From NCBI RefSeq assembly GCF_003751945.1, contig NZ_RJKL01000001.1, positions 5,270,001 through 5,334,000 on the forward strand: DNA of 64,000 nt. The letters run 5' to 3'. This DNA is from Couchioplanes caeruleus (GTDB lineage: Bacteria; Actinomycetota; Actinomycetes; Mycobacteriales; Micromonosporaceae). Below, piece after piece: positions 1 through 8,354 of the stretch. How positions within the stretch are numbered: position 1 is the stretch's first letter; each line of letters opens with the position of its first letter. The notes under the pieces are model-generated. The model was not told where the DNA came from, ran no database searches, and saw only the letters and a list, made by a program, of their open reading frames with translations. Position numbers and translations under genes: made by a program.

Positions 1-1
1 G

Positions 2-199
2 AGCAGCCAGGCCGAGCAGGCGCTCGCCGACCACCCGCCCGCCCACCTGCACACGATGGCGTACGAGGACCTGGTCGCGGACCCGGTGGGTCAGCTCACC
101 GCGCTGGGCACGTTCCTGGGTTTCGCCGACCCGGGCGGTTGGGCCGCGTCGGTGGCCCACCGTGTCCGCAAGCCTGAACCCGTGGCAGTTCCGGCATGA
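2..199 (+). CDS. Sulfotransferase family protein, C-terminal fragment
   Basis: This is the last 65 codons of a gene that begins outside the window. The reading frame is open from base 2 to a TGA at 197-199. The segment YEDLVADPVGQLTALGTFLG is the typical C-terminal portion of PAPS-dependent sulfotransferases, which have a YEDL motif followed by a helix ending in FLG. Such enzymes transfer sulfate from PAPS to carbohydrates or other acceptors and release PAP. The next gene starts inside its stop codon (ATGA overlap), so the two are probably co-translated. With only the C-terminus visible, the substrate cannot be guessed and the family call is moderately sure. Confidence 0.6.
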   Translation, partial: SSQAEQALADHPPAHLHTMAYEDLVADPVGQLTALGTFLGFADPGGWAASVAHRVRKPEPVAVPA

Positions 200-1806
200 A
201 CAGCCTGGCCGGGTTGACCGCTGCGGTCCTGCTCGGCGCGAGTGCCGCGGTCGCACCGGCGGCGGCCGCGGACACGTACGCCCACCGGCTGCTCGGCAAG
301 GCGGCGCCCGACGAGTGTTTCGCCGGCATCGGGCAGCCTTATCCGCCCGGGCCGCCGTGCGCCCGGGGCCAGGCCAAGGTGAACCAGTCGTACGTGTGGG
401 GCATGACCCGCGTCGGCCGCCAGGTCTGGTTCGGCACCGGCGCCAACACGCACTGCCTCACCAGCGGCTCCGGCCTCGCGGATGCGGACCCCGTGGTCAA
501 CGACGACTACGTCTGTGAGTTCGCCGAGAGCCAGGTCGCCAAGGAGCACCCGACCGTGCCGGACGCGTTGGGCGACATCCGGGTGCCGCAGATCTGGCTG
601 TACGACGCCGGCGTCCTGACGAATCGGACCGCTGAGGTGATGGCCTCCGACGCCGACGCCCGCCGCCTGCGCAGCACGCTCGGCATGCGCGCGGCCGGCA
701 ACGCCGGCGGCGTGGTGCTCTTCGCCGGGCCGTCGCTGACCAGCACGCTCAACGTCTTCGCCTTCGACGCGGTCACCAAGCGCTTCCTCGGTTCGCGCAC
801 GCTCGCCCGGTACGGCAACGCCCGTACGTTCCTCGCCGCGGCGGGCGACCTCTATCTCGGCGCCGGCATCGGGCCGGACGGCGGCCTCGGCGGTGCGGTG
901 CTGCGCTGGCGTGGCAACCGGATCGCGCCGTTCCTCTTCGACCGGGTGGCGACGCTGCCCGCGCAGGCGGCCGACCTCGCGTACGCCGACGGCCGGCTCT
1001 ACGCGACGACCTGGTCCACCGCCAGGCCCACGACGGACGCGCAGATCGCCGGCGTGTGGCGCAGCCCGCCCCTGCCGCTCGACGGCGCCGGGTGGACCCA
1101 GGTGTGGCAGGCCGGGTCCTACGAGAAGGATCCGCTCACCACCACCACGTACGGCGTCGGCGGGGTAGCGGCCTACGGCGGCTGGCTCTACTGGGGCAGC
1201 ATGCACGTCCCGCTGAAGGCGACCAAGGCGCACCAGGCGGCGTATCCGCAGCCCACCGAGGAGACCAGGAACGCTCAGATCCGGTATACCCAGCGCGCCG
1301 CGACCATCTGGCGGGGCCGCGACCTTGGCACTCCCGAGCAGCAGATCGAGCTGCTCTACGGCGAGTCCGTGCTGCCCGTGTACCAGCCGACCGGCGGGGC
1401 CTGGGCGCCCGTGCCGACCGGCTGGACCGCGCGGTACGGCAAGTCCGGCTTCGGCAACACCTTCAACAACTACACCTGGCGCATGACCGTCGCCGGGGAC
1501 CGGCTCTACGTGGCGACGATGGACTGGAGCTATCTGGTCCACCTGCTGTCCGACACCGCCCCACCGACCGACCCCGCCGGCTGGGGCGCCGACCTGTGGA
1601 CCTTCCCCTCCGCCGATTCGCCCGCCCAGCCGGTGAACGTGAGCGGGCTCGGCAACCATCTCAACTACGGCATCCGCACCATGGCCGCCGACGGTGACGA
1701 CCTGTACCTCGGCCTGGCCAATCCGATGAACCTGCGTACCGACCCGGCCGACTCCGTCCCCGAGGGCGGCTGGGAGCTCATCCGGCTCGACAGAACCGTG
1801 TCCTGA
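196..1806 (+). CDS. Secreted protein of unknown family, paralog 1 of 3
   Basis: This 536-residue protein has a hydrophobic N-terminus ending in APAAAADTY, consistent with a cleaved signal peptide, although the n-region (MNSLAG) lacks basic residues. The mature N-terminus has four cysteines shared by all three neighbouring paralogs, in the contexts DECF, PPC, HCL and YVCEF; two disulfides are plausible. Downstream, short strand-like motifs recur (LYLGAGIG, LYWGSMHVP, LYVATMDWSY, LYLGLANPMN), which suggests a beta-propeller or other repeated beta fold. No catalytic motif is recognised. The ATG overlaps the stop of the upstream sulfotransferase fragment, so translational coupling is likely. The function is unknown. 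Confidence 0.85.
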   Translation: MNSLAGLTAAVLLGASAAVAPAAAADTYAHRLLGKAAPDECFAGIGQPYPPGPPCARGQAKVNQSYVWGMTRVGRQVWFGTGANTHCLTSGSGLADADPVVNDDYVCEFAESQVAKEHPTVPDALGDIRVPQIWLYDAGVLTNRTAEVMASDADARRLRSTLGMRAAGNAGGVVLFAGPSLTSTLNVFAFDAVTKRFLGSRTLARYGNARTFLAAAGDLYLGAGIGPDGGLGGAVLRWRGNRIAPFLFDRVATLPAQAADLAYADGRLYATTWSTARPTTDAQIAGVWRSPPLPLDGAGWTQVWQAGSYEKDPLTTTTYGVGGVAAYGGWLYWGSMHVPLKATKAHQAAYPQPTEETRNAQIRYTQRAATIWRGRDLGTPEQQIELLYGESVLPVYQPTGGAWAPVPTGWTARYGKSGFGNTFNNYTWRMTVAGDRLYVATMDWSYLVHLLSDTAPPTDPAGWGADLWTFPSADSPAQPVNVSGLGNHLNYGIRTMAADGDDLYLGLANPMNLRTDPADSVPEGGWELIRLDRTVS

Positions 1807-1821
1807 GAGGACCCCCGTCTC

Positions 1822-3507
1822 GTGAGAGCACCACTGCGCAGACTCGGCACCGCCGCCGCTGTCGTCCTCCTTGCTCTGACCGCCCCGGCGACTCCGGCCG
1901 CCGCCGACGACACCTACACGTTCAAGTTGCTGGCCAAGGCGGCACCCGACGAGTGCTTCCACGGCATCGGCAACCCCTATCCGCCGGGGCCGCCGTGCGC
2001 CGAGGGGCAGGCCAAGGTCAGTCAGGCGTACGTGTGGGGCCTCACCCGGGTCGGCGCCGACATCTGGTTCGGCACCGGCGCCAACGTCAACTGTCTGGTC
2101 AGCGGCGCCACGCTGGACAGCGTCAACCCGGTGGTCAACGAGGACTACGTCTGCGAGTACGGCGAGAGCCAGATCGTCGCGAACGACCCGGACTGGCCGG
2201 CGGAGATCGGCGACCAGCGCGCCCCGGAGGTGTGGCTCTACAACGCGTACACGAAGCGGAAGGTGAACAAGAGCGCGGAGATCCGGGCGAAGAGCACCGG
2301 AGACGCGGAGCGGCTGCGCACCACCATCGGCCTGCGCGCCGCCGGGAACCTCGACGGTGTCGTGCTGCTCGGCGGCCCGGCGCTCAACGACTCGCTCAAC
2401 CTGTTCGCCTTCGACGCCCGGACCAGGCGCTTCCTCGGCTCGGTCAACCTGCCGCAGTACGGCAACATCCGCACGTTCCTGGTCGCCGAGAAGGCGCTGT
2501 ACCTCGGCGTCGGCATCGGCGCCAACGGCGGCTCGGGTGGCGGCGTGCTGCGCTGGACCGGCGACCTGGCCAACCCGTTCGCCTTCGAGATCGTGGCGAA
2601 CCTGCCGGTGCAGGCGGCCGACCTCGCCTACCACGACGGTCGGGTCGCGGCGACGAGCTGGCCGGCCAACCAGCCCACCTCGCCCGCCCAGCTCGCCGGC
2701 GTCTGGCTCAGCCCGGCGCTCGCCGGCGGCGCTCCGGGCCTCAACGCCGAGGACGCGGCGGGCTGGAAGCAGGCCTGGCACGTGCGCCAGTACGAGACCG
2801 ACCGGGTCGTCGCCGCGACCTACGGCGGGGGCGGGATCGCCTCGTACGGCGGCTATCTCTACTGGGGCACGATGCACGTGCCGCTGAAGTCGACCAAGGT
2901 GCACCAGCAGGTCTACCCGCAGGCCACCGAGGAGGCCAAGCAGGCCCAGGTGGCGAACACCCAGCGGGCCATCAGCATCTGGCGCGGCAGGGATCTGGGC
3001 CTGCCGACCCAGAAGATCGAACTGCTCTACGGGGCGACAGCGCTTCCCGCGTACGACCCGGCGACCGCGGCCTGGATTTCGGTGCCCACCGGCTGGACCC
3101 CGCTCTACGGCAAGTCCGGCTTCGACAACCCCTTCAACAACTACACCTGGCGGATGGCCGTGGCCGGGGGACGGCTCTATGTGGGAACGATGGACTGGAG
3201 CTACATCGTCCAGCACATCGCCGCCGAGAACCCCGGCGTCCGGGTCCGCGACGTGGCGCCGCCGCCGATCGACCCCTCCGTGTACGGCGGCGACCTGTGG
3301 GTCTTCCCGTCCGCGTCGGAGAAGGCCCGGGCGGTCAACACCCAGGGCGTCGGCAATTACCTCAACTACGGGATCCGAAACATGATCCCGGACGGACCGG
3401 ACCTGTATCTCGGCATGGCCGACCCGATGAGCCTGCGGACCGACCCGGCCGACGACGTTCCGGAGGGTGGCTGGGAGCTGATCAAGCTCACCGCGCCCCG
3501 CACGTAA
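1822..3507 (+). CDS. Secreted protein of unknown family, paralog 2 of 3
   Basis: This 561-residue protein starts at GTG 1822, with GAGAGGA about 10 bases upstream overlapping the end of the previous gene. It has a conventional signal peptide: MRAPLRR, a hydrophobic core, then PAAADDTY. The four conserved cysteines and the motifs DECFHGIG, YVWGLTRVG, WFGTGAN, LYWGTMHVPLKS, TMDWSY and NYLNYGIRNM align with both neighbours, and identity to the third copy looks particularly high by eye. Compared with paralog 1 it has a longer loop before the last repeats (AAENPGVRVRDVAPPP). It is followed by a strong hairpin. The function is unknown; the family looks extracellular and beta-rich. Confidence 0.87.
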   Translation: MRAPLRRLGTAAAVVLLALTAPATPAAADDTYTFKLLAKAAPDECFHGIGNPYPPGPPCAEGQAKVSQAYVWGLTRVGADIWFGTGANVNCLVSGATLDSVNPVVNEDYVCEYGESQIVANDPDWPAEIGDQRAPEVWLYNAYTKRKVNKSAEIRAKSTGDAERLRTTIGLRAAGNLDGVVLLGGPALNDSLNLFAFDARTRRFLGSVNLPQYGNIRTFLVAEKALYLGVGIGANGGSGGGVLRWTGDLANPFAFEIVANLPVQAADLAYHDGRVAATSWPANQPTSPAQLAGVWLSPALAGGAPGLNAEDAAGWKQAWHVRQYETDRVVAATYGGGGIASYGGYLYWGTMHVPLKSTKVHQQVYPQATEEAKQAQVANTQRAISIWRGRDLGLPTQKIELLYGATALPAYDPATAAWISVPTGWTPLYGKSGFDNPFNNYTWRMAVAGGRLYVGTMDWSYIVQHIAAENPGVRVRDVAPPPIDPSVYGGDLWVFPSASEKARAVNTQGVGNYLNYGIRNMIPDGPDLYLGMADPMSLRTDPADDVPEGGWELIKLTAPRT

Positions 3508-3517
3508 CACCGCAAGC

Positions 3518-3555
3518 GTGGACGGGCGGTGCATCCCACGACGCCGCCCGTCCAC
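3518..3555 (+). terminator. Terminator-like hairpin between paralogs 2 and 3
   Basis: A perfect 12-bp inverted repeat (GTGGACGGGCGG at 3518-3529, CCGCCCGTCCAC at 3544-3555) encloses a 14-base loop, 10 bases after the stop of paralog 2. There is no T-tract, as is common for actinobacterial terminators. It suggests that paralog 3 is expressed separately from paralogs 1 and 2 or by partial read-through. Confidence 0.6.
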
Positions 3556-3634
3556 TCACCAGCTCTTCTGCGCCCCCGCGGACCGCCGCGGCGGGCGCTC
3601 GTTGCGTCTCGGAAGGGAATTCAAGTTGATAAAT

Positions 3635-5350
3635 ATGAGGAAAATCTTCGCGGCCGGGGCGGTGGCGCTCGTGGCCGCCGGCCTCGCGGTGGCGCCCGCG
3701 ACGGCCGCACCCGCACGGCTCGACTACAAGTTCACCCGGCTCGCCAAGGCCAAGGCGGACGAGTGCTTCGACGGCGTCGGGAAGGCGTACCCCGCCGGCC
3801 CCCGGTGCAAGACCGGCAAGCCCAAGGTCAACCAGGCGTACGTCTGGGGCCTTACCCAGGTCGGCAAGACCCTCTGGTACGGCACCGGGGCCAACGTGCA
3901 CTGCCTGGTCAGCGGCGCCACCCTCGACTACGTCAAGCCGACCGCGAACGACAACTGGACCTGCGAGTACGGCGAGAGCCAGGCCGCCAAGTCCGACCCG
4001 GTGATCCCGCCCTACATGGGCGACATGCGCGCGCCCGAGGTGTGGACCTACGACACCACCACCGGACGGTCCGTCAACAAGAGCGCCGAGATCCGCGCCA
4101 AGTCACCCGACGACGCGCTGCGCCTGTCCCACACCGTCGGCCTGCGCGCCGCCGGCCACCTCGGCAACGTCGTCCTGCTCGGCGGCCCGGCGCTCGAGAA
4201 CACGCTCAACATGTTCGCCTTCGACGCCACCACCCAGCAGTACCTCGGCTCGATCAACTTCCCGGACTTCGGCAACATCCGTACGTTCCTCGTCGCCGAC
4301 GACGGCCTCTACCTCGGCGTCGGCATCGGTCGCAACGGCTCCGCCGGCGGCGCCGTCTGGCGCTGGAACGGCGACACCACCCGACCCTTCGACTTCACCA
4401 CCGTCGCCGCCCTGCCCGTGCAGGCCGCCGACCTGACCGTCTACGACGGCCGCCTCGCCGCCACGAGCTGGCCCGCCGAACAGCCCACCAGCCAGCAGAT
4501 GCTCGCCGGCCTGTGGATCAGCCCCAAGCTCGCCGACGGCCTGCCCGGCCTCAACGACGAGGACAAGTCCGGTTGGCGCCAGGTCTGGAACGCCCGCCTC
4601 TACGAGCAGGACCGCGTCGTCTCCGCCACCTACGGCGGCGGTGGCATCGCCACGTTCGACGGCTACGTCTACTGGGGCACCATGCACGTCCCGATGAAGT
4701 CCAGCATGGTGCACGCCACCGTCTATCCGCCCGCCACCGACCAGGCCGCCAAGGACCAGTCGGTCAAGACCCAGCGGGCGATCAGCATCTGGCGCGGCAA
4801 GGACCTGGGCACACCGACCCAGAAGATCGAGCTCCTGTACGGCGAGAAGACCCTGCCGGCCTGGGACCCGGCGACCTCCACCTGGTCGGACAAGCCCACC
4901 AACTACACGCCGCTCTACGGCAAGTCCGGCTTCGGCTACCTGTTCAACAACTACACGTGGCGCATGACCGTGGTGGACAACAAGCTCTTCGTCGGCACCA
5001 TGGACTGGAGCTACCTGGTCAAGGATCTGCTCGCCGGCGCGGCCCCGCAGCCGCCGGTCAACTCCCGGGCCAAGCGTGCCCTCGCCGACCCGAGCAACTG
5101 GCACTTGCCGCTGATCGACCCGACCAAGTTCGGCGGCGATCTCTACATGTTCCCCGACTCTAACTCGCCGGCCCAGGCCGTGAACGTCCGCGGCCTCGGC
5201 AACTACCTCAACTACGGCATCCGCAACATGATCCCGAACGGCAAGGGCGGGCTCTACATCGGCATGGCCAACCCGATGAACCTGCGTACCGAGAAGTTCG
5301 ACCTCCGTCCCCAGGGCGGCTGGGAGCTCATCGAAATGAACAAGCGTTGA
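3635..5350 (+). CDS. Secreted protein of unknown family, paralog 3 of 3
   Basis: Starting at ATG 3635 gives 571 residues with a clear signal peptide (MRKIFAAGAVALVAAGLAVA, cleavage near ATA-AP). An alternative TTG at 3626 lies 8 bases after GGAAGGG (3611-3617), which is better ribosome-binding-site spacing; it would add only three residues. The four paired cysteines (DECF, PRC, HCL, WTCEY) and the repeated LYLG, YWGTMHVP, FVGTMDWSYL and LYIGMANPMN strands match the two upstream paralogs. A lysine-rich insertion (NSRAKRALADPSNWH) precedes the final repeats. No enzymatic motif is recognised. The gene sits between two hairpins and is probably its own transcription unit. Confidence 0.87.
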   Translation: MRKIFAAGAVALVAAGLAVAPATAAPARLDYKFTRLAKAKADECFDGVGKAYPAGPRCKTGKPKVNQAYVWGLTQVGKTLWYGTGANVHCLVSGATLDYVKPTANDNWTCEYGESQAAKSDPVIPPYMGDMRAPEVWTYDTTTGRSVNKSAEIRAKSPDDALRLSHTVGLRAAGHLGNVVLLGGPALENTLNMFAFDATTQQYLGSINFPDFGNIRTFLVADDGLYLGVGIGRNGSAGGAVWRWNGDTTRPFDFTTVAALPVQAADLTVYDGRLAATSWPAEQPTSQQMLAGLWISPKLADGLPGLNDEDKSGWRQVWNARLYEQDRVVSATYGGGGIATFDGYVYWGTMHVPMKSSMVHATVYPPATDQAAKDQSVKTQRAISIWRGKDLGTPTQKIELLYGEKTLPAWDPATSTWSDKPTNYTPLYGKSGFGYLFNNYTWRMTVVDNKLFVGTMDWSYLVKDLLAGAAPQPPVNSRAKRALADPSNWHLPLIDPTKFGGDLYMFPDSNSPAQAVNVRGLGNYLNYGIRNMIPNGKGGLYIGMANPMNLRTEKFDLRPQGGWELIEMNKR

Positions 5351-5357
5351 TGAATGG

Positions 5358-5390
5358 CCGGGCGGGTATCCACGGTGGATGCTCGGCCGG
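5358..5390 (+). terminator. Hairpin after paralog 3
   Basis: Bases 5358-5372 pair with 5376-5390 through a long imperfect stem (CCGGGCGGGTATCC against GGATGCTCGGCCGG, one mismatch and two G-T pairs) closed by a three-base loop. It lies 8 bases after the stop codon and about 60 bases before the next start. It probably acts as a terminator. Confidence 0.5.
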
Positions 5391-5447
5391 TCCCGTCCCT
5401 GACCGCGCCCGAACAGTCCCCGAACATCGCCGAGGAAGGCTGGTCCC

Positions 5448-6455
5448 ATGAAGCGCCAGACCGCCCTCGCGGCCGTGCTCCTGCTGCTCCTCGCCGGCTG
5501 CACCCGCGACCGCCGCGACCCGTCCCCCGCGCCGAGCTCTGCCCCATCGAACGGCGTCCCTTCCGCTCCCTCCGCGCCCGGCTCACCACCGGGTGAGACC
5601 GGCGCGCCCACCTCGGCCCTGCCGGTCGGCAGGTCCAGCGCCTCGCTGACCGTCGACGGCCGTCAACGCACTTACCTGATGTACCGGCCCGCCTCCGCCA
5701 AGGCCGGAGCGCCCCTCGTCGTGGTGCTGCACGGCGCGGTGGGCACCGGGCGTCAGGCCGCGCAGGCGTACGGCTGGGACGCCGAGGCCGACAAGGGCGG
5801 CTTCCTGGTCGCCTACCCCGACGGGGTCAACCGCACCTGGAACGTCAGCCCGGACTGCTGCGGCGTGGCGGCCCGCGACGACGTGGACGACGTCGGCTTC
5901 ATCACGAAGCTGGTGGCGGCGGTGCCCGGGGTGGATCCGAAGCGGGTCTACGCGACCGGCATCTCCAACGGCGCGATGCTCGCCTACCGCCTCGCCTGCG
6001 AGACGACGATCTTCGCCGCCATCGGCCCGGTGGCGGGCACCATGCTCAACGAGTGCGACGATCCCGCGCCGATCTCCATCATCCACATCCACGGCGACAA
6101 GGACCCCACCGTCCCGTACGGCGGAGGCCCGGGCCGCCGCAGCAACGCAGGCACCGGCCGCCTGCCTGCGAAGATCGACGGCCCCTCCGTGCCGTCGCTC
6201 ATCGACACCTGGCGCCGCACGGACGGCTGTCCGGCCCCGGCCACGACCAAGTCGGGTCCGGTGACGACCTCCGTGGCGACCTGTCCCCAGGGCCGCGCGG
6301 TAGAGCTGATCACCGTCGCGGGCGCGGGACACCAGTGGCCGGGATCGAAACCGGCCCCGGCGGCCGAGCGGCTCTTCAGGCTCGACCCGCCCTCCACGGC
6401 CCTCAACGCCACCCCGACCATCTGGACGTTCCTCCACGCCCACCCCAAGGCCTGA
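5448..6455 (+). CDS. LpqC/PHB depolymerase-type esterase lipoprotein
   Basis: This 335-residue protein has a lipoprotein signal peptide with lipobox LAGC (Cys about 18), then a Ser/Pro-rich linker to about residue 55. The alpha/beta-hydrolase domain follows: VVLHGAVGTG (oxyanion region), a nucleophile elbow GISNG, an Asp region near HIHGDKDPTVPYGG, and a late GAGHQWPG that supplies the catalytic His. The sequence CCGVAARDDVDDVGF is typical of the poly(3-hydroxybutyrate) depolymerase/feruloyl esterase group (COG3509). It should hydrolyse ester bonds at the outer face of the membrane; the natural substrate is unknown. ATG 5448 is preceded by GAGGAAGG at ideal spacing. Confidence 0.85.
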   Translation: MKRQTALAAVLLLLLAGCTRDRRDPSPAPSSAPSNGVPSAPSAPGSPPGETGAPTSALPVGRSSASLTVDGRQRTYLMYRPASAKAGAPLVVVLHGAVGTGRQAAQAYGWDAEADKGGFLVAYPDGVNRTWNVSPDCCGVAARDDVDDVGFITKLVAAVPGVDPKRVYATGISNGAMLAYRLACETTIFAAIGPVAGTMLNECDDPAPISIIHIHGDKDPTVPYGGGPGRRSNAGTGRLPAKIDGPSVPSLIDTWRRTDGCPAPATTKSGPVTTSVATCPQGRAVELITVAGAGHQWPGSKPAPAAERLFRLDPPSTALNATPTIWTFLHAHPKA

Positions 6456-6568
6456 CGGATCCGCCGCCGAGGGGCGAAGACGCACAACCCGTCCTCGGCC
6501 CGCCGCGGGGTGAGGAATCCTGGTTCGTGGTCGCGAGATGGTCGAGCTGCCCGAGCCGGGGGAGACGC

Positions 6569-6574
6569 TAGTAT
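6569..6574 (+). promoter_or_regulatory. Candidate -10 element for tRNA-Gln
   Basis: TAGTAT fits the actinobacterial -10 pattern TANNNT and lies about 43 bases before the mature tRNA 5' end. No good -35 hexamer is visible at 17-18 bases, so this is only a candidate. Confidence 0.3.
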
Positions 6575-6617
6575 GTAACCCGCGTACATGACCTAGGTCG
6601 CTTTGTCCGCTTTGCCC

Positions 6618-6688
6618 TCCCGGGTCGTCTAATGGTAGGACCGCGGCTTTTGGTGCCGTTTATAGGGGTTCGAATCCTCTCCCGGGAG
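6618..6688 (+). tRNA. tRNA-Gln (anticodon TTG)
   Basis: The sequence folds as a cloverleaf. The acceptor stem is TCCCGGG/CCCGGGA with discriminator G. The D arm is GTC/GAC. The anticodon stem GCGGC/GCCGT carries the loop TTTTGGT, so the anticodon is TTG, reading CAA. The T arm is AGGGG/CCTCT with loop TTCGAAT. CCA is not encoded. It stands alone between the esterase and glmU. Confidence 0.95.
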
Positions 6689-6750
6689 CTTTTCGTCCGC
6701 GGCTGAGCTGACGCCGCTTCTCTGACAGACTGCAAACAATGGAGTCCCGC

Positions 6751-8187
6751 GTGAGCCAGGCCCCGAGCCGTACCGTCGTCGTCCTCGCCGCCGGCGAGGG
6801 CAAGCGGATGAAATCCGCCACGCCCAAGATGCTGCACCCGCTGCTCGGTCGGACGCTGCTCGGTCACGTCCTGCACGCCGCCGAGGCCGCCGAGGCGTCG
6901 CGGACCGTCGTGGTCGTGGGGCACAAGGCCGATCAGGTGCGCGCCCACCTCGCCGAGATCGCACCCGGCGCCACTCCGGTGCTGCAGGCCGAGCAGAACG
7001 GCACCGGGCATGCTGTGCGCATCGCTCTCGAGGCCATTCCCGAGGCGGCCGGCACCGTCGTGGTGCTCAACGCCGACGTGCCGCTGCTGCGGCCGGAAAC
7101 GGTCGAGGCGCTCGTCGCCGCGCACGAGAGCGCGCGCACCGGTGCGACCGTGCTCGCCGCCGAGGTGGCCGACCCGGCCGGGCTCGGGCGGATCGTGCGC
7201 GGCGCCGACGGCAACCTCGAGCGGATCGTGGAGGAGCGGGACGCCGGTGCGGAGATCCGGGCGATCCGTGAGATCAACGCCGGCATCTACGTCTTCGACG
7301 CCGTGCTGCTGCGGGAGGCGCTCGGCAAGCTGTCCACCGACAACGACCAGGGCGAGGAATACCTCACCGACGTCTTCGGCATCCTGGCGTCGGTCGGTCA
7401 CCCGGTCGGCGTGTACGTGGCCGCCGACGCCCGGGAGACCCTCGGGTGCAACGACCGGGCCGAGCTGGCACGGCTGCGGTCGCTGCTGCGTGACCGGGTC
7501 AACACCGCCTGGATGCGCTCCGGCGTCTCGATCCTCGACCCTGCCACGACCTGGATCGACGTCACCGTGACCCTCGAGCCGGACGCGGTGGTCGACCAGA
7601 ACTCGCAGCTCCAGGGCTCCACGACGGTCGCGACCGGCGCGGTGATCGGGCCGGACACGACGCTGGTCGACACGGTCGTGGAGGAGGGCGCGACCGTGCT
7701 GCGCTCGCACTCGCTGGGCGCGGAGATCGGCCCGGACGCCTCCGTGGGCCCGTACTCGTACCTGCGGCCGGGCACGCGGCTGGGGCGCAAGGCGAAGGTC
7801 GGCGGCTTCGTCGAGACCAAGAACGCCGAGCTGGGCGCCGGCGCGAAGGTGCCGCATCTTTCGTACGTCGGCGACGCGACCGTGGGCCCGAAGTCCAACA
7901 TCGGCGCGGGCACGATCTTCGCGAACTACGACGGGGTCGCCAAGCACCACACGACGATCGGTGAGGCCGCGTTCGTGGGCAGCGACACCGTGCTGATCGC
8001 GCCGGTGGAGATCGGGCCGGGTGCCTATGTGGCCGCGGGCAGCGCCGTCGCCAAGGACGTGCCCGCGGGAAACCTGGGCGTGACGCGCGCGCAGCAGCGC
8101 AACATTGAGGGCTGGACGGCGCGGAAGCGGCCGGGCACGGTGTCCGCGGACGCGGCCGCGCGGGCGGCCTCCGACTCCGACGAATGA
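6751..8187 (+). CDS. glmU: Bifunctional GlcN-1-P acetyltransferase/GlcNAc-1-P uridyltransferase
   Basis: GlmU makes UDP-GlcNAc, the precursor of peptidoglycan and of the surface glycans encoded at the right of this window. The N-terminal uridyltransferase has the signature LAAGEGKRMKS and later NADVPLL. The C-terminal half is a left-handed hexapeptide-repeat helix (for example TVATGAVIGPDTTLV) carrying GGFVETKN and the acetyl-CoA/GlcN-1-P site motif ANYDG..KHHT. GTG 6751 is chosen because GGAG sits 6 bases upstream; ATG 6739 has no ribosome-binding site. The length of 478 residues is normal. The gene is followed 167 bases later by prs, the usual actinobacterial order. Confidence 0.96.
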   Translation: MSQAPSRTVVVLAAGEGKRMKSATPKMLHPLLGRTLLGHVLHAAEAAEASRTVVVVGHKADQVRAHLAEIAPGATPVLQAEQNGTGHAVRIALEAIPEAAGTVVVLNADVPLLRPETVEALVAAHESARTGATVLAAEVADPAGLGRIVRGADGNLERIVEERDAGAEIRAIREINAGIYVFDAVLLREALGKLSTDNDQGEEYLTDVFGILASVGHPVGVYVAADARETLGCNDRAELARLRSLLRDRVNTAWMRSGVSILDPATTWIDVTVTLEPDAVVDQNSQLQGSTTVATGAVIGPDTTLVDTVVEEGATVLRSHSLGAEIGPDASVGPYSYLRPGTRLGRKAKVGGFVETKNAELGAGAKVPHLSYVGDATVGPKSNIGAGTIFANYDGVAKHHTTIGEAAFVGSDTVLIAPVEIGPGAYVAAGSAVAKDVPAGNLGVTRAQQRNIEGWTARKRPGTVSADAAARAASDSDE

Positions 8188-8303
8188 CGACGGTGCCTGG
8201 CTCGCGTCCGGCGCGGTCCTAGTCACTGAGATCGCGGTTGCGCAAGCTGGCGTGAGGCATCCCACGACGCGGATCTGGCGCGTGGCCATCCGGCGGCCGC
8301 GGG

Positions 8304-8309
8304 TAATAC
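8304..8309 (+). promoter_or_regulatory. Candidate -10 element for prs
   Basis: TAATAC lies 45 bases before the prs ATG in the 167-base glmU-prs gap. The -35 region is not convincing. It is a candidate only. Confidence 0.3.
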
Positions 8310-8354
8310 TTCACGTGAACCCCACCCCCTCGAGTCACGGGAGCGGACGAGCCC

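Noticed and set aside
91..3555. A 1154-codon open frame on the minus strand
   Set aside because: It runs antisense to secreted paralogs 1 and 2. The translation is Arg/Gly/Val-rich with no recognisable domain, and the plus-strand proteins have signal peptides and conserved cysteines. It is a high-GC shadow.
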